NCBI GenBank assembly: GCA_016873295.1
Contig: VGXM01000003.1
Span: forward strand, 105,178 to 169,177
Direction of reading: 5' to 3'
From: Phycisphaerae bacterium
GTDB taxonomy: Bacteria > Planctomycetota > Phycisphaerae > Phycisphaerales > UBA1924
Length of the DNA stretch: 64,000 nucleotides
Made by a program: the position numbers and the translations under genes. Under the pieces are notes generated by a model. The model worked only from the letters and a program-made list of their open reading frames with translations, was not told where the DNA came from and searched no databases. Of this stretch, positions 1-8,540 are shown one piece after another. Within the stretch, counting starts at the first letter, position 1, and each line of letters opens with the position of its first letter.

Positions 1-171
1 GCGGTCCACCAGGTCGCTCATGAAGTCGAGGTTGGCGCGGATCTGGCGGGCCTGCTCGCGGCAGGCGGGGCACGACCGGGCGTGCGCCAGGGCGTCGGCG
101 TCGGACTCGCCCGAGAGCGCACGCTCGAGGCGGTCCGGCGGCGGGCAGGAGGTGCGGGGTGACGTGCTCAC
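1..171 (-). CDS. Zinc-finger anti-sigma-like protein (N-terminal part only)
   Basis: Only the first 57 codons are in the window; the gene continues past base 1. The GTG start overlaps the stop codon of the sigma-factor gene by GTGA, so the two are probably translationally coupled. The translated N-terminus contains HARSCPAC, i.e. His-x3-Cys-x2-Cys, the core of the zinc-binding anti-sigma (ZAS) domain. In Planctomycetes such domains occur both in plain anti-sigma factors and at the N-terminus of Ser/Thr kinases or large membrane proteins placed after an ECF sigma gene, and the visible part cannot distinguish these. The likely role is to bind and hold the adjacent sigma factor. Confidence 0.6.
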   Translation of the reverse strand, partial: MSTSPRTSCPPPDRLERALSGESDADALAHARSCPACREQARQIRANLDFMSDLVDR

Positions 172-761
172 GCCTCATCGAACTCCTGCGTCACCTGGGC
201 CACGATCTCCCGCAGCTTCCTGATGACGCGGTTCTTGGCGACGTAGACGTCGCCGACGGACATGCCGCACTCCTGGGCCACGGCGTCCGGCGGCACGTGG
301 CGGACGGCGCACAGCTCGAACGCCTTGATCGTGCGCTCATCGAAGCGCGAGCCCTGGCGGAGCGTGGCCAGGGCGCGCTCGAGGATGGTGTTCTGGACGG
401 CGTGGCCCCAGTCGCGGTCGGCGGTGGCGGGGTCGGGGAGGTTGACGATGGCGGACTCGCCCCGGGGCGTGCCGCGGCGGGCCTTGGTGCGCAGGACGTC
501 GGTGATGCGGTTCTGGGCGATGCCGATGATCCAGGAGCTGAGTCGGCCCCGCGAGCGGTCGTAGCGACCGGCGGCGTAGTCGGCGGCGAACTGGGCGAGC
601 GTGACCTGGGCAGCGTCGGCGGCCTCGTCGTGGTCGAGGCCCCGGCGGAGGGCGAAGGCGGCGACGACCGGGCGGTAGCGGCCGTCGAAGACGCGCCACA
701 ACTCCGCATTCGCGGTATCGCGCAACGAGTCCAAGAGTTGGGTCGTGGTTCGGGTCTCCAA
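168..761 (-). CDS. ECF-family RNA polymerase sigma factor
   Basis: About 197 residues. Region 2 is visible as AADAAQVTLAQFAADY...LSSWIIGIAQNRITDVLR, and the C-terminal region 4 helix-turn-helix as VPPDAVAQECGMSVGDVYVAKNRVIRKLRE. The frame is open to 860 but has no ATG. The start is placed at TTG 761 because family members usually begin a few residues before a TRTTTxLLDSLRD stretch, here METRTTTQLLDSL. A CATAAT -10-like hexamer at 786-791 fits a transcript starting just upstream. It directs polymerase to a set of genes not identifiable here and is probably controlled by the overlapping zinc-finger protein. The PEP-CTERM-like gene at 990 is divergent to it. Confidence 0.75.
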   Translation of the reverse strand: METRTTTQLLDSLRDTANAELWRVFDGRYRPVVAAFALRRGLDHDEAADAAQVTLAQFAADYAAGRYDRSRGRLSSWIIGIAQNRITDVLRTKARRGTPRGESAIVNLPDPATADRDWGHAVQNTILERALATLRQGSRFDERTIKAFELCAVRHVPPDAVAQECGMSVGDVYVAKNRVIRKLREIVAQVTQEFDEA

Positions 762-989
762 CGGGGGGGGTTCCGATCGCCGGTCATTATGCCCGAAACC
801 CCGCGCCCGTACACACCGCAAACGCCAGTCGGCGCGGGGATTGTGCAGGAAGTGCTGCAAGGTTGGCGGTGCCCGGTCGCAGTCTGAGTGCCTCGGCGGG
901 GCGCGTGACTCGCGCCGGGGCGCTACCGGCCCCGGTCAGGCCCGCAGGATGCGGAAAGCGGACCGGAGGCTCCAGAGGAGGATGTTCCG

Positions 990-1742
990 ATGTTGCGCCG
1001 CTTCTCGACCGCCGCCGTGATCTTCACCGCCGGGCTTGCCGTGCAGAGCGCGTCCGCCGCGACCGTGCCGCTGACGTGGCTGGACCAGGGCCCGACCCTC
1101 TTCGGGAACTCGATCCCGAACAACTCGGTATTCTGGCACCCGGGACTCGGGAACGTTCAGGTGACGTACGCATTCGCCGGGACCTTCACCGACGCCCGGT
1201 TCAACAACCCGCTCCTCAACAACGGGAGCGTAACCAGCGGACCGAACACCTACACCTGGGGTCCGCAGGAGCTGTTCGCGGCGACCTGCTTCGCCGGCAC
1301 CGCGGGGACCTTCACGGGGCAGTGGTCGATCACCTACACGTTCTCGGGGACGCAGGCCGCCGGCTCGGTGTACCTGGGAGTTGCCGGCCTCGGGCGGACG
1401 ACGAACCACGGCGGCGTGTGGACGGTCGCCAGCGTGAACCAGAACGGGACGTTCCTGGGCGACTGGTCGGGGGGCGGCAACTACGGCCCGACGGAGTGGA
1501 ACCCGGGGGTCGGGACCTTCTGGATGCGCAACTCGCTCACGGGCCCGGGCGGGGCCGACCCGTGGTGGAACACGCCCCTGGCCGTCATCCGCATCGACGA
1601 CGCGGTCAACACGCTGACGGTGCACTTCGACCAGTTGCCGGGCGACGGCGTGGGGGTGAACATCGCGGCGGTCCCGGGTCCGGGCGGCGCGGCGGCCCTG
1701 GGGCTGGCCGGGCTGATGGCGATGGGGCGTCGGCGGCGGTGA
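990..1742 (+). CDS. PEP-CTERM-like sorted exported protein
   Basis: 250 residues. The N-terminus MLRRFSTAAVIFTAGLAVQSASA is a typical Sec signal peptide. The C-terminus is VPGPGGAAALGLAGLMAMG followed by four arginines: a proline-rich motif, a short hydrophobic helix and a basic tail, the tripartite pattern of PEP-CTERM/exosortase substrates as found in Phycisphaerae. The middle is rich in Gly, Asn, Thr and Trp with no recognised enzyme motif. A strong ribosome site (GAGGAGG, about 8 bases upstream) supports this ATG. No exosortase gene is in the window. It is expected at the cell surface or in exopolymer; its function is unknown. Confidence 0.75.
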   Translation: MLRRFSTAAVIFTAGLAVQSASAATVPLTWLDQGPTLFGNSIPNNSVFWHPGLGNVQVTYAFAGTFTDARFNNPLLNNGSVTSGPNTYTWGPQELFAATCFAGTAGTFTGQWSITYTFSGTQAAGSVYLGVAGLGRTTNHGGVWTVASVNQNGTFLGDWSGGGNYGPTEWNPGVGTFWMRNSLTGPGGADPWWNTPLAVIRIDDAVNTLTVHFDQLPGDGVGVNIAAVPGPGGAAALGLAGLMAMGRRRR

Positions 1743-1792
1743 TCGAGGGGCGGGTGGCGTGCTTCCCCCGGGCGGGGAGCACGGCACGCGGG

Positions 1793-2917
1793 TCAATCGA
1801 GCCAGTCGAGGGCCTTGAGGCGTTCGGGGACGTAGGTCTCGGTGACGTAGGAGATGTCCTTGGTGATGAGGGACTCGACTTCCATCTTGAAGCCGTTGTC
1901 GAGCAGGCCCTGGATCTCATTCTGCCAGCCCTTGTGGCGTTCGAACCAGGGGTAGGCGGCGATCTCCCTGGCGCGCTTGATGTCGGTGTCGTTGAGGTCG
2001 ATCTTGACGTCGTCGGTGAGGTCGCAGGCGCGGTAGTCCTTGGCGCGGATGCCGACGAACTTGGCGTCGGGGATGGCGAGTCGTTCGCTCTCGAAGGCGA
2101 GGGAGATGGAGCCCTGCTTGATGACGCTGTAGATGTAGTGTCCCCAGGGGTCGCAGTCGAGGAGGCAGTAGATGGGGAGGCCCAGCTCGGTGTTGAGGCG
2201 CTTGAGGAGCCGGCGCACGCCGCGGGGGGGCTGCCCGCCGCCCTCGGTGAGGATGCAGTTGTGCTTGGCCCAGAAGCGGTCCTCGTTGAAGCGTGACCAG
2301 ACGGTGTTCTTCTCGACGTGGAGGACGAACCTGGCCTCGCACTTCTTGAACTGGATGACGTCGGGCTCGACGATGGAGGGGATGGCGTAGCCTCCGGAGC
2401 CCATGCGTCGGCAGTCGATCTCGTCGCCGGAGTCGACGAGGGTGACGTTGCCGACGATGGTGCCGGCCTTCTTGGCGAAGACGTGGAGTTCCTCGCGGAG
2501 GGCGCCGAGGCAGACCTCGAGGTCTTCGAGGATGCCGTCGGACTCGTCCTGGTCGGCGAAGGTCTTCTCGCTGGTGCCGGCGACGGTGTGGAGGCCCTTG
2601 TAGAACATGCCGCGGAGGCTGAGGGTCTTCTGGGCCGCGATCAGCTCGCGCACGCTGTGCGAGTGCAGCATCGTCTGCATGAACTGCTTGGCCTGGTTGA
2701 GGTTGAAGAGCTCGCGCTGGGCCTTGGCGTCGCCCATGCGGAGGATGCGGTGCTTCCTGTCCCAGATCGTGTTCCCGCGCGTGCGGGTGGGGACGTCGAT
2801 GACGGGCTCCTTCTTCGCGAGGGCCTTCCTGACGACCCCCTCGGCGAGGGCGACGATCTTGCGGTCGGTGGCGGCGTCGCGGTCGGCGACGGCTGACTTG
2901 CCGGGTTTCCTGGGCAT
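1793..2917 (-). CDS. top6A: DNA topoisomerase VI subunit A (Spo11-like)
   Basis: 374 residues, the usual size for this subunit. The subunit makes the double-strand break through a tyrosyl-DNA bond. The 5Y-CAP domain carries the expected tyrosine in RGMFYKG (Tyr106). The Toprim domain follows with Glu202 (HVEKNTVW) and the metal-binding D-x-D at LLDCDPWG (Asp254, Asp256), preceded by the conserved LTEGGGQPPRG loop. ATG 2917 is chosen because GGAG lies 5 bases upstream; GTG 2923 would sit on that site. Subunit B is about 2 kb away on the same strand at 4975. The divergent gene at 2983 shares its 65-bp upstream region. Topo VI is typical of Archaea and plants and only sporadic in bacteria. Confidence 0.92.
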   Translation of the reverse strand: MPRKPGKSAVADRDAATDRKIVALAEGVVRKALAKKEPVIDVPTRTRGNTIWDRKHRILRMGDAKAQRELFNLNQAKQFMQTMLHSHSVRELIAAQKTLSLRGMFYKGLHTVAGTSEKTFADQDESDGILEDLEVCLGALREELHVFAKKAGTIVGNVTLVDSGDEIDCRRMGSGGYAIPSIVEPDVIQFKKCEARFVLHVEKNTVWSRFNEDRFWAKHNCILTEGGGQPPRGVRRLLKRLNTELGLPIYCLLDCDPWGHYIYSVIKQGSISLAFESERLAIPDAKFVGIRAKDYRACDLTDDVKIDLNDTDIKRAREIAAYPWFERHKGWQNEIQGLLDNGFKMEVESLITKDISYVTETYVPERLKALDWLD

Positions 2918-2982
2918 GGGCACTCCGTTGCCTGAGGCGGCAGTGTACGGCGGGGCGCGGTAGCATTCCCGCGGAGGGCGGC

Positions 2983-3483
2983 ATGGCCAAGCGGAGCGCG
3001 AGGGGGAAGAAGAAGGCGGCGAAGAAGGCGGTCGGGAAGAAGGCGAGGTTCGTGCGCGCCAAGCACGCGGGGAAGGCGGCCCCGGAGCGGGACGCCGGGA
3101 CGGGGGAGAAGAAGTACGGTCGGCGGAAGGACCTGAACAAGCCCGGGGCCGTGGCGATCGACCGTCTGCCCGAGCCGCAGCGCTCGATCGCGCGGGCGGC
3201 GGACCGGATGATCCGGACGCTGGTGCCGGGGGTGGAGTGCGTGGTGAAGTGGGGGAACGCGTGCTACTTCGCCGACGGCAGGGCGTTCGCGTCGCTGCAC
3301 CAGACCCGGGCGGGCATGAACCTGGCGCTGCCGGGGACGGAGCTGCCGGACCCGGCGGGTCTGCTGGTGGGCACGGGCAAGACGATGCGTCACGTGAAGC
3401 TCAAGGACGAGTCGCTGGCGCGGAGCACGGAGTTCGCCAAGCTGATCCTGGAGGCGACGCGCGCGGGGTTCGAGGGCCTTTGA
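2983..3483 (+). CDS. DUF1801-domain protein with lysine/alanine-rich N-terminal tail
   Basis: 166 residues. The first about 35 residues are highly basic (AKRSARGKKKAAKKAVGKKA), resembling histone H1-type or AlgP-type DNA-binding tails. Residues about 60-165 form a DUF1801/YdhG-like domain, recognisable from the spaced Trp-Gly-Asn and the FASLHQTRAGMNLALPG segment. DUF1801 proteins are small and of uncertain function (some are annotated as frataxin-like iron chaperones). GGAGG 8 bases upstream supports the ATG. It is divergent from topoisomerase VI subunit A with a 65-bp shared promoter region. Binding DNA through the tail is my inference. A second DUF1801 gene at 22041 carries a similar tail at its other end. 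Confidence 0.7.
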   Translation: MAKRSARGKKKAAKKAVGKKARFVRAKHAGKAAPERDAGTGEKKYGRRKDLNKPGAVAIDRLPEPQRSIARAADRMIRTLVPGVECVVKWGNACYFADGRAFASLHQTRAGMNLALPGTELPDPAGLLVGTGKTMRHVKLKDESLARSTEFAKLILEATRAGFEGL

Positions 3484-3535
3484 CGGCGCGAGCGTCGCGG
3501 GGGCGCGGCACCGACCCCCGAGCCATGGAGGCGGC

Positions 3536-4120
3536 ATGATCATCGACGCGCACACGCACCCGAACAACTGCCACGAGGACAAGGCCCGCGACATCGATGA
3601 GTGCCTCGAGCTCGACCCGGGGTACGAGCCGTTCTACCCGCACGACAAGCGGTGCCGGGTGATCTTCGAGCCGGCGATGGAGTTCGGGGTGCCGGTGATG
3701 ATCCACTCGGGGGACACGTGCTCGCCGACGGGTTAGGTGCGAATCTCGCACCCGCCGCACGTCGACGACGTGGCGGTGGACTCCCCGAACCTGAAGGCCG
3801 TGATCTGCCACGTCGGGAACCCGTGGATCCGCGACTGCATGGAGGTGGTATACAGGAACGTGTACGCGGACATCTCGGGGCTGGTGCTGGGGGACTTCTC
3901 CGACCGGTTCGAGCAGTAGATGCTGGGCAAGTGCGGGAGATGATCCTGTACGCCGGCGAGCCCAAGTACCTGTTCTCCGGGACCGACCGGTCCATCGCGA
4001 CGATGGAGCCGTACCTGAAGCTCATGCGCACGCCGGAGCTGACGCCCGAGGCGCGGGAGCTGGTCGTGTGGCGGAACGCGGCCCGGCTGTTCAAGATCGA
4101 CGCGGAACGGCTGAAGCGGC
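3536..4120 (+). pseudogene. Decayed amidohydrolase (TIM-barrel, amidohydrolase_2 type)
   Basis: The start MIIDAHTHPN has the HxH metal-binding motif of TIM-barrel amidohydrolases, and later segments (VMIHSGDT, VICHVGNPWI, FSGTDRS) match successive metal or active-site strands of that family. The gene is broken three ways: an in-frame TAG at 3734 (after DTCSPTG), a second in-frame TAG at 3917 (after DRFEQ), and a one-base loss near 3935 that moves the rest into another frame (REMILYAGEP...). The remaining length, about 195 codons, is well below the usual about 280, with sequence missing between the HxH strand and the GYEPFYPHDKR segment. The end runs up to the convergent gene at 4129. It lies between the two topoisomerase VI genes but on the other strand. 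Confidence 0.8.
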
Positions 4121-4128
4121 AGGCGGGG

Positions 4129-4836
4129 TCAGTCGCGCGGGCGGCGCATGGACTCGACCTCGCGCGAGAGGCGATCGACCTGCTCGGCGAGGCGCTGGAG
4201 CTGCTCGCGCATCCGGCCCATCATCTCGCTCATCTCGTGCATCATGCCGGCCTCGGGGCGGGCGTCGTGGTCGTGGGGCGGGCGGTCGGGCCCGCCGGCC
4301 TCGCGCGCGACCAGCTCGGCCAGGTCGTGCAGGCCCGCCGCGCGGAGGTGCTCGACCGCCTCGCGGACGTGGGCCATGCGCCCGTCGGCGGGGCGGTGGC
4401 CGGCTCGCTCGCGCCCTTCGAGCGAGGCGTTGAGCTCGCGGGCGGTCCGCACGGCGCGCTCGAGGAGTTCGTCGTGCTCGCGGCGAGTGGCGCCGGCACG
4501 CTCTTCCAACTCGTGGGCCTGCTTCTGAGCGGCGTCGGCGGCGTCCGGGCGCCCCGCCTCGCGGAGCTCACGCGACCGGCGCGCGGCGGCCTCGACCTCG
4601 GCCCGCTGCTCGCGGAACGAACGCTGCGCCCTCATCGCCTCTTCGAGCAGATCGCCCAGGCGCCGGGCGTCGTCCTCGCGCCCGGCCTCCTGAAGGCGGG
4701 CGTGGACACTCCGAATTCCGGCCAAGGGGTCGGAGTCACGCTGGGCCCGGGCCCGGGGTTCCGGCTGCGCGGGGGCTATGGCGAGCGAGGGGCCCGCGAG
4801 GGCGAGCGCGGCGAGGATCGCGAGGGGGCGTGTCAT
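4129..4836 (-). CDS. Exported coiled-coil protein of unknown function
   Basis: 235 residues from ATG 4836, chosen for the AAGGAG site 7-8 bases upstream and the signal peptide MTRPLAILAALALAGPSLA. The frame is open further upstream to 4965 but without a ribosome site. After cleavage the protein is almost entirely charged (Arg, Glu, Ala), with long helical stretches such as RRSRELREAGRPDAADAAQ and a C-terminal heptad-like segment MREQLQRLAEQVDRLSREVE, and so is probably a coiled coil. A histidine/methionine-rich stretch (HDHDARPEAGMMHEMSEMMG) might bind metal. No family recognised. It sits downstream of topoisomerase VI subunit B on the same strand with a 138-bp gap. Confidence 0.6.
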   Translation of the reverse strand: MTRPLAILAALALAGPSLAIAPAQPEPRARAQRDSDPLAGIRSVHARLQEAGREDDARRLGDLLEEAMRAQRSFREQRAEVEAAARRSRELREAGRPDAADAAQKQAHELEERAGATRREHDELLERAVRTARELNASLEGRERAGHRPADGRMAHVREAVEHLRAAGLHDLAELVAREAGGPDRPPHDHDARPEAGMMHEMSEMMGRMREQLQRLAEQVDRLSREVESMRRPRD

Positions 4837-4974
4837 GGCGTGCTCCTTGAACGGTGACCACGGGCTGAACGCCGGGTGGCGGTCGGGCTTTCGTCCAGTC
4901 GGCCAGTTCGTTGCCGGCCGGGTTGGGGGGGGCGAGTGCTTCACGCAATGGACGTTGACGAACATGGGCGGCTT

Positions 4975-7107
4975 CTAGAACAGCCTGGGACCGTCGTCGA
5001 TGGGGACGAGTTTCCCGTCGACCAGGCGCATCTTGGGCTTGGGGGCCTTGCCGGGGGCCGCGGCGGGGGGGGCGGACAGGCGGGACGGCTTTGCCCCCGG
5101 GGTCGACGGCTTCGGGGGATTCGCGGCGTTGGGCGTGGACGGTCGGCGTCCCTGGGGCTTGGCGTCGGGCTGGGGGGGCGGGGGCTCGGGGGCGGTAGTG
5201 GTCGGCGGGGCCGGGGTGTCGACGATGAGCACGCCCTCGGCGTCGTCGGGCGCCTCGTCGCGGAGGGCCCTCCCCTCGTCGTCGAGTTCGAGGTCGGCGA
5301 CGGCGGTCTTGGCGCGGGCCTGTTCGAGGAGGGCGTCGTAGAGGCGTTTGGCGTCGGTGCCGGTGATGGCGCCGGCGGCCTTGGCGATCTCGCCGATGTA
5401 CTTCTGGAAGACGTCGCGGCGCTGGCCCTCGCGCCTCATGCGGGCCCGCTTCTTGAGGTAGGCGCCGAGCTTGCGCCCGCACTCCATCAGGGCCAGCTTC
5501 ATTTCCCTGCGGATCTCGTCGTAGTCGGCGATGGCCTCCTTGCTCTCGCTGGTGAAGGGCACCCACACGCTGGCCATGTGGAGCATGATCACGAGGGGGC
5601 CGACGGGGGCCGAGCCGCGGGGCTGCTGGAGGTCGTAGTTGCGCCAGTTGGTCTCGGCGACGGCCTTGAAGGAGGAGCAGGCGGACTGCTGGAAGAGGAG
5701 CGGGACGCGGTTGGCGAAGCGGATGACGCGGGCGGGCTCGTCGGCGGGGAGGTCGCCGCCGAAGGCGATGGCGGCCTCGATCAGGAAGGGGCGCCCGCGG
5801 TAGACCTCGGGGCTTCGGCTGGAGGCGGCGTAGAACTCGGCCCGCACGCCCTTGAACATGCCCTTGAGCAACTGCTGCACGCCGATGGGGGCCAGGCAGT
5901 CGGTGGGGGGCGGGGCCAGGCGGGCCTCCTGGAACTGCTTGAAGAGGGCCTCGACCTGCGGGGGCTCAACGTCGGCGGCCCTGGTGCGGGAGGTCAGCCT
6001 GATCTTGGAGCAGAACTCGCCGGCGGTCGCCGGGGAGACGCGGCAGAAGCGGTCCTGGAGGAAGTGGTAGAGCGTGCCGCCCTTGTTCGAGGCCTCGAAG
6101 TCCTTGAGCATCTGGAGGAGCGTGCCCAGCTCCACGCCACGCGGGTGGGGCTGGATCTCCTGGGTCTCGGGCGGCAGTTCGCCGATGGCGCGAGGGAAGA
6201 CGACGGTGGGGCCGAGGTCCTGCGTGAGGACGGGCGGGGGCGCGTCGGGCGTAGCGGCTTTGGCCGTCGGGGCGGCGGGCTGGGCGCGGCGCCTGAGGAG
6301 CGGGGTGTCCTCCTCGTCCTCGGTGGTGCGGGTGGGGCGGATGAAGGTGACGCGGGCGTGGGGGTTGGCGATCGCGGTGAGTTCGAGGAACTCGTCGACG
6401 GAGCCCCGCCCGCGCTGGTACTTGCCCTCGAGCTCGATGGTGACGCTGGTGCCGGTGGGGTAGTCGTCGGCGGAGAGGAACGCCGCGGGGTTCTCGAGGG
6501 AGCGGACCTGGGGGAGCTCGCGGAGGCGTGCGAGGGGGAAGTCGTCGGTCTCCTCGTCGATGGTGACCTCGGCCCGGTTGGTCTTGGTGTTCATCGCCAG
6601 CTCGATGTGGTGGGCCGGCTTGCGGGGCTTGGGTCGGGTCTGGATGAGCATGGGCTTGCCGGTGGTGATGAGCCCGTACATGCCGGCGGCGGAGATGCCG
6701 ATGCCCTGCTGCCCGCGGGACATCTTGAGGCGATGGAACTTGGAGCCGTAGAGGAGGCGTCCGAAGACGTTCTCGACCTGCTGGCGGACGATGCCCGGGC
6801 CGTTGTCGACGACGGTGATGCGGAAGCGGGAGGACTTGGCGGAGGCGGGGCGGTCGGGCTGGAGGTCCTCGATGACGACGGTGACGTCGGGGAGGATGCC
6901 GGCCTCCTCGCAGGCGTCGAGGGAGTTGTCGACGGCTTCCTTGACGGCGGTGAGGAGGGCCTTGCGCGGGCTGTCGAAGCCCAGCAGGTGCCGGTTCTTG
7001 GCGAAGAACTCGGAGACGGAGATGTCCCGCTGGCGGGCCGCCATGGACTCGGCCGTCGCGCGCTTCTTGGTGGTCATCGTGGGGGGGATCGGCAGGAGCG
7101 TGGACAC
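4975..7107 (-). CDS. top6B: DNA topoisomerase VI subunit B (GHKL ATPase)
   Basis: About 710 residues. The GHKL ATPase domain is intact: N-box EAVDNSLDA (about 58-66), G1 VVDNGPGI (about 99-106), and the glycine-rich G2 lid SRGQQGIGISAAGMYG (about 130-145). The helix-2-turn-helix and transducer domains follow (for example SVWVPFTSESKEAIADYDEI). A Pro/Ala/Lys-rich tail of about 90 residues ends the protein, and a low-complexity loop lies near residue 260. The subunit gates DNA passage by ATP-driven dimerisation and pairs with subunit A at 1793. GTG 7107 is preceded by GGAGG with correct spacing; ATG 7077 (MTTKKRAT) is the alternative start. Confidence 0.93.
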   Translation of the reverse strand: MSTLLPIPPTMTTKKRATAESMAARQRDISVSEFFAKNRHLLGFDSPRKALLTAVKEAVDNSLDACEEAGILPDVTVVIEDLQPDRPASAKSSRFRITVVDNGPGIVRQQVENVFGRLLYGSKFHRLKMSRGQQGIGISAAGMYGLITTGKPMLIQTRPKPRKPAHHIELAMNTKTNRAEVTIDEETDDFPLARLRELPQVRSLENPAAFLSADDYPTGTSVTIELEGKYQRGRGSVDEFLELTAIANPHARVTFIRPTRTTEDEEDTPLLRRRAQPAAPTAKAATPDAPPPVLTQDLGPTVVFPRAIGELPPETQEIQPHPRGVELGTLLQMLKDFEASNKGGTLYHFLQDRFCRVSPATAGEFCSKIRLTSRTRAADVEPPQVEALFKQFQEARLAPPPTDCLAPIGVQQLLKGMFKGVRAEFYAASSRSPEVYRGRPFLIEAAIAFGGDLPADEPARVIRFANRVPLLFQQSACSSFKAVAETNWRNYDLQQPRGSAPVGPLVIMLHMASVWVPFTSESKEAIADYDEIRREMKLALMECGRKLGAYLKKRARMRREGQRRDVFQKYIGEIAKAAGAITGTDAKRLYDALLEQARAKTAVADLELDDEGRALRDEAPDDAEGVLIVDTPAPPTTTAPEPPPPQPDAKPQGRRPSTPNAANPPKPSTPGAKPSRLSAPPAAAPGKAPKPKMRLVDGKLVPIDDGPRLF

Positions 7108-7199
7108 GTGGCCCTCCGTGGCCTCTGGGTCGCCCCGCGAGCGGGGGCCGACGGATGATATCGGCGTCGCGGTGACGGCAGGCCCAGGGAAGGCGCTCC

Positions 7200-7268
7200 G
7201 AGCCGACGGCGCGAGCCCTCGGTCGGGCGCGTGGTGCCATTCCTTCCGACGGCTGGCGCCGTCGGCTC
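7200..7268. repeat. 13-bp inverted repeat between cysteine-synthase-like and top6B genes
   Basis: A perfect 13-bp inverted repeat (GAGCCGACGGCGC at 7200-7212 and its complement at 7256-7268) with a nested 8-bp hairpin (CCGACGGC/GCCGTCGG). There is no T-tract, so it is not a clear intrinsic terminator. It lies downstream of the gene at 7290 and upstream of top6B. Confidence 0.7.
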
Positions 7269-7289
7269 TGAAGGAAGGGGCGTGCCGGT

Positions 7290-8372
7290 TCAGGGCATGG
7301 GTCCGGGGCGGGTCAGTGGGCGGCCGCAGCAGGGCTCGCAGCCGATGGAGCGCCAGCCCGTGAGCGCGATGCGGGGCGTGCGGTAGTCGTCGCGGGCGGG
7401 CTCGGCCCGGCAGAGGTCGGTGCTGAGGTACTTCTTGTTGCTGTCCGGGAGGACGGTGACGACGACGGCGTCTTCGCCGAGGCCGTCGAGCACCCTGTCG
7501 GCACCGAGGAGGTTGGCGCCCGAGGAGATGCCGACCGCGAGCCCGGAGCGTCCGAGGGCCTGGGCCATCAGGATGGCGTCGCCGTCCCACACGTCGACGA
7601 TGGGGTCGAGCTCGTCGAGCCGAACGATGGAGGGGACGAACTCGTCGCTGATGCCCTGGATGCGGTGGGCCCCGACCTTGCACCCGGTGCGGAGGGTGGG
7701 GGAGTTGGCGGGTTCGAGCGGGTGGACGCGGACGCCCGGGAACCGAGCGCGGAGGCAGCGTCCGACGCCCATGACGGTGCCGCCGGTGCCCACGCCCGCG
7801 ACGAAGGCGTCGGGCGCGAGCCCGACGGCGGCGAGCTGGGCGAGGATCTCGGGCCCGGTGGTCAGCTCGTGGGCCTGGGTGTTGGCGGGGTTGTCGAACT
7901 GCTGGGGGAGGAAGACGCGGCGGCCCTCGCGGGCGGCGAGTGCGGCGTAGTCGCGGGCCAGGGCGATGCTGCCCAGGAACCCGCCCTGGTCGCGCGAGAC
8001 CGGGACCACTTCGGCGCCGAAGGCCATGATGAGGGCGACGCGCTCGCGGCTCATCCAGTCCGGCATGAAGATCCGAACGGGATGCCCCAGCGCTCGACCC
8101 ATTGCCGCGAACGAGATCCCCGTGTTCCCGCTCGTCGCCTCGACGATCTCGTCCCCAGGCATCAGTTCGCCCGACTCGTACCCGCACCGCAGGACCCACG
8201 CCGCCATGCGGTCCTTGATGCTCCCCGTCATGTTCTTCTGCTCGTACTTGGCGAACACCCGCCGGCGGCGGCCCGCGGACTCGTAGTGGATCTCCAGCAG
8301 CGGCGTCCGCCCCACGAGCACAGACAAACCATCAATCCCCGTCGCTGAACACCCGCCCTGTTCCAGCGCCAT
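7290..8372 (-). CDS. PLP-dependent cysteine synthase family enzyme
   Basis: 360 residues from ATG 8372 ([15 protein letters not shown]). Fold-type II PLP enzyme: the cofactor lysine sits in [10 protein letters not shown], the substrate-binding loop is SGNTG ([15 protein letters not shown]), and the phosphate-binding loop is GVGTGGT. It most resembles O-acetylserine sulfhydrylase/cystathionine beta-synthase-like proteins, which make cysteine from an activated serine and sulfide; exact substrates cannot be told from sequence. The C-terminus ends in an unusual cysteine group, [10 protein letters not shown], not seen in canonical CysK. A weak ribosome site leaves the start somewhat uncertain; the frame is open to 8483. 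Confidence 0.8.
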   Translation of the reverse strand: MALEQGGCSATGIDGLSVLVGRTPLLEIHYESAGRRRRVFAKYEQKNMTGSIKDRMAAWVLRCGYESGELMPGDEIVEATSGNTGISFAAMGRALGHPVRIFMPDWMSRERVALIMAFGAEVVPVSRDQGGFLGSIALARDYAALAAREGRRVFLPQQFDNPANTQAHELTTGPEILAQLAAVGLAPDAFVAGVGTGGTVMGVGRCLRARFPGVRVHPLEPANSPTLRTGCKVGAHRIQGISDEFVPSIVRLDELDPIVDVWDGDAILMAQALGRSGLAVGISSGANLLGADRVLDGLGEDAVVVTVLPDSNKKYLSTDLCRAEPARDDYRTPRIALTGWRSIGCEPCCGRPLTRPGPMP

Positions 8373-8512
8373 CGGCACGCCCCGCGGGCCACGAAACCCC
8401 AAGAGGATAGAGCGGTCCGGGAGTGCGATCTCTCCGCGCCCCGCGCGGAACCGCCCCGGGGCAGGGACCTCTCCGGACCACATCTGTCTGCTCCTCCCCT
8501 TCGACGCGGCCT

Positions 8513-8540
8513 GCTCCCCTTCCCCGTTCCGGGGAGGGGC
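8513..8540. repeat. CCCCTTCCCC/GGGGAGGGG palindrome
   Basis: An imperfect inverted repeat (CTCCCCTTCCCCG, 3-base loop, CGGGGAGGGG) in the gap upstream of the cysteine-synthase-like gene, directly before the open TPR-like fragment. Similar C/G-rich palindromes occur at 45492-45511 and 55613-55632. Confidence 0.55.

Noticed and set aside
159..887. Long + strand frame opposite the sigma factor
   Set aside because: High-GC antisense shadow; the minus-strand protein has clear sigma-factor regions.
3734..3919. Stop-codon readthrough of the amidohydrolase
   Set aside because: A separate frameshift and missing segments show decay rather than recoding.
7108..8199. Upstream extension of the top6B frame through the cysteine-synthase-like gene
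   Set aside because: The sequence there is Arg/Pro/His-rich and out of frame with a recognisable PLP enzyme on the same strand; a good ribosome site marks GTG 7107.
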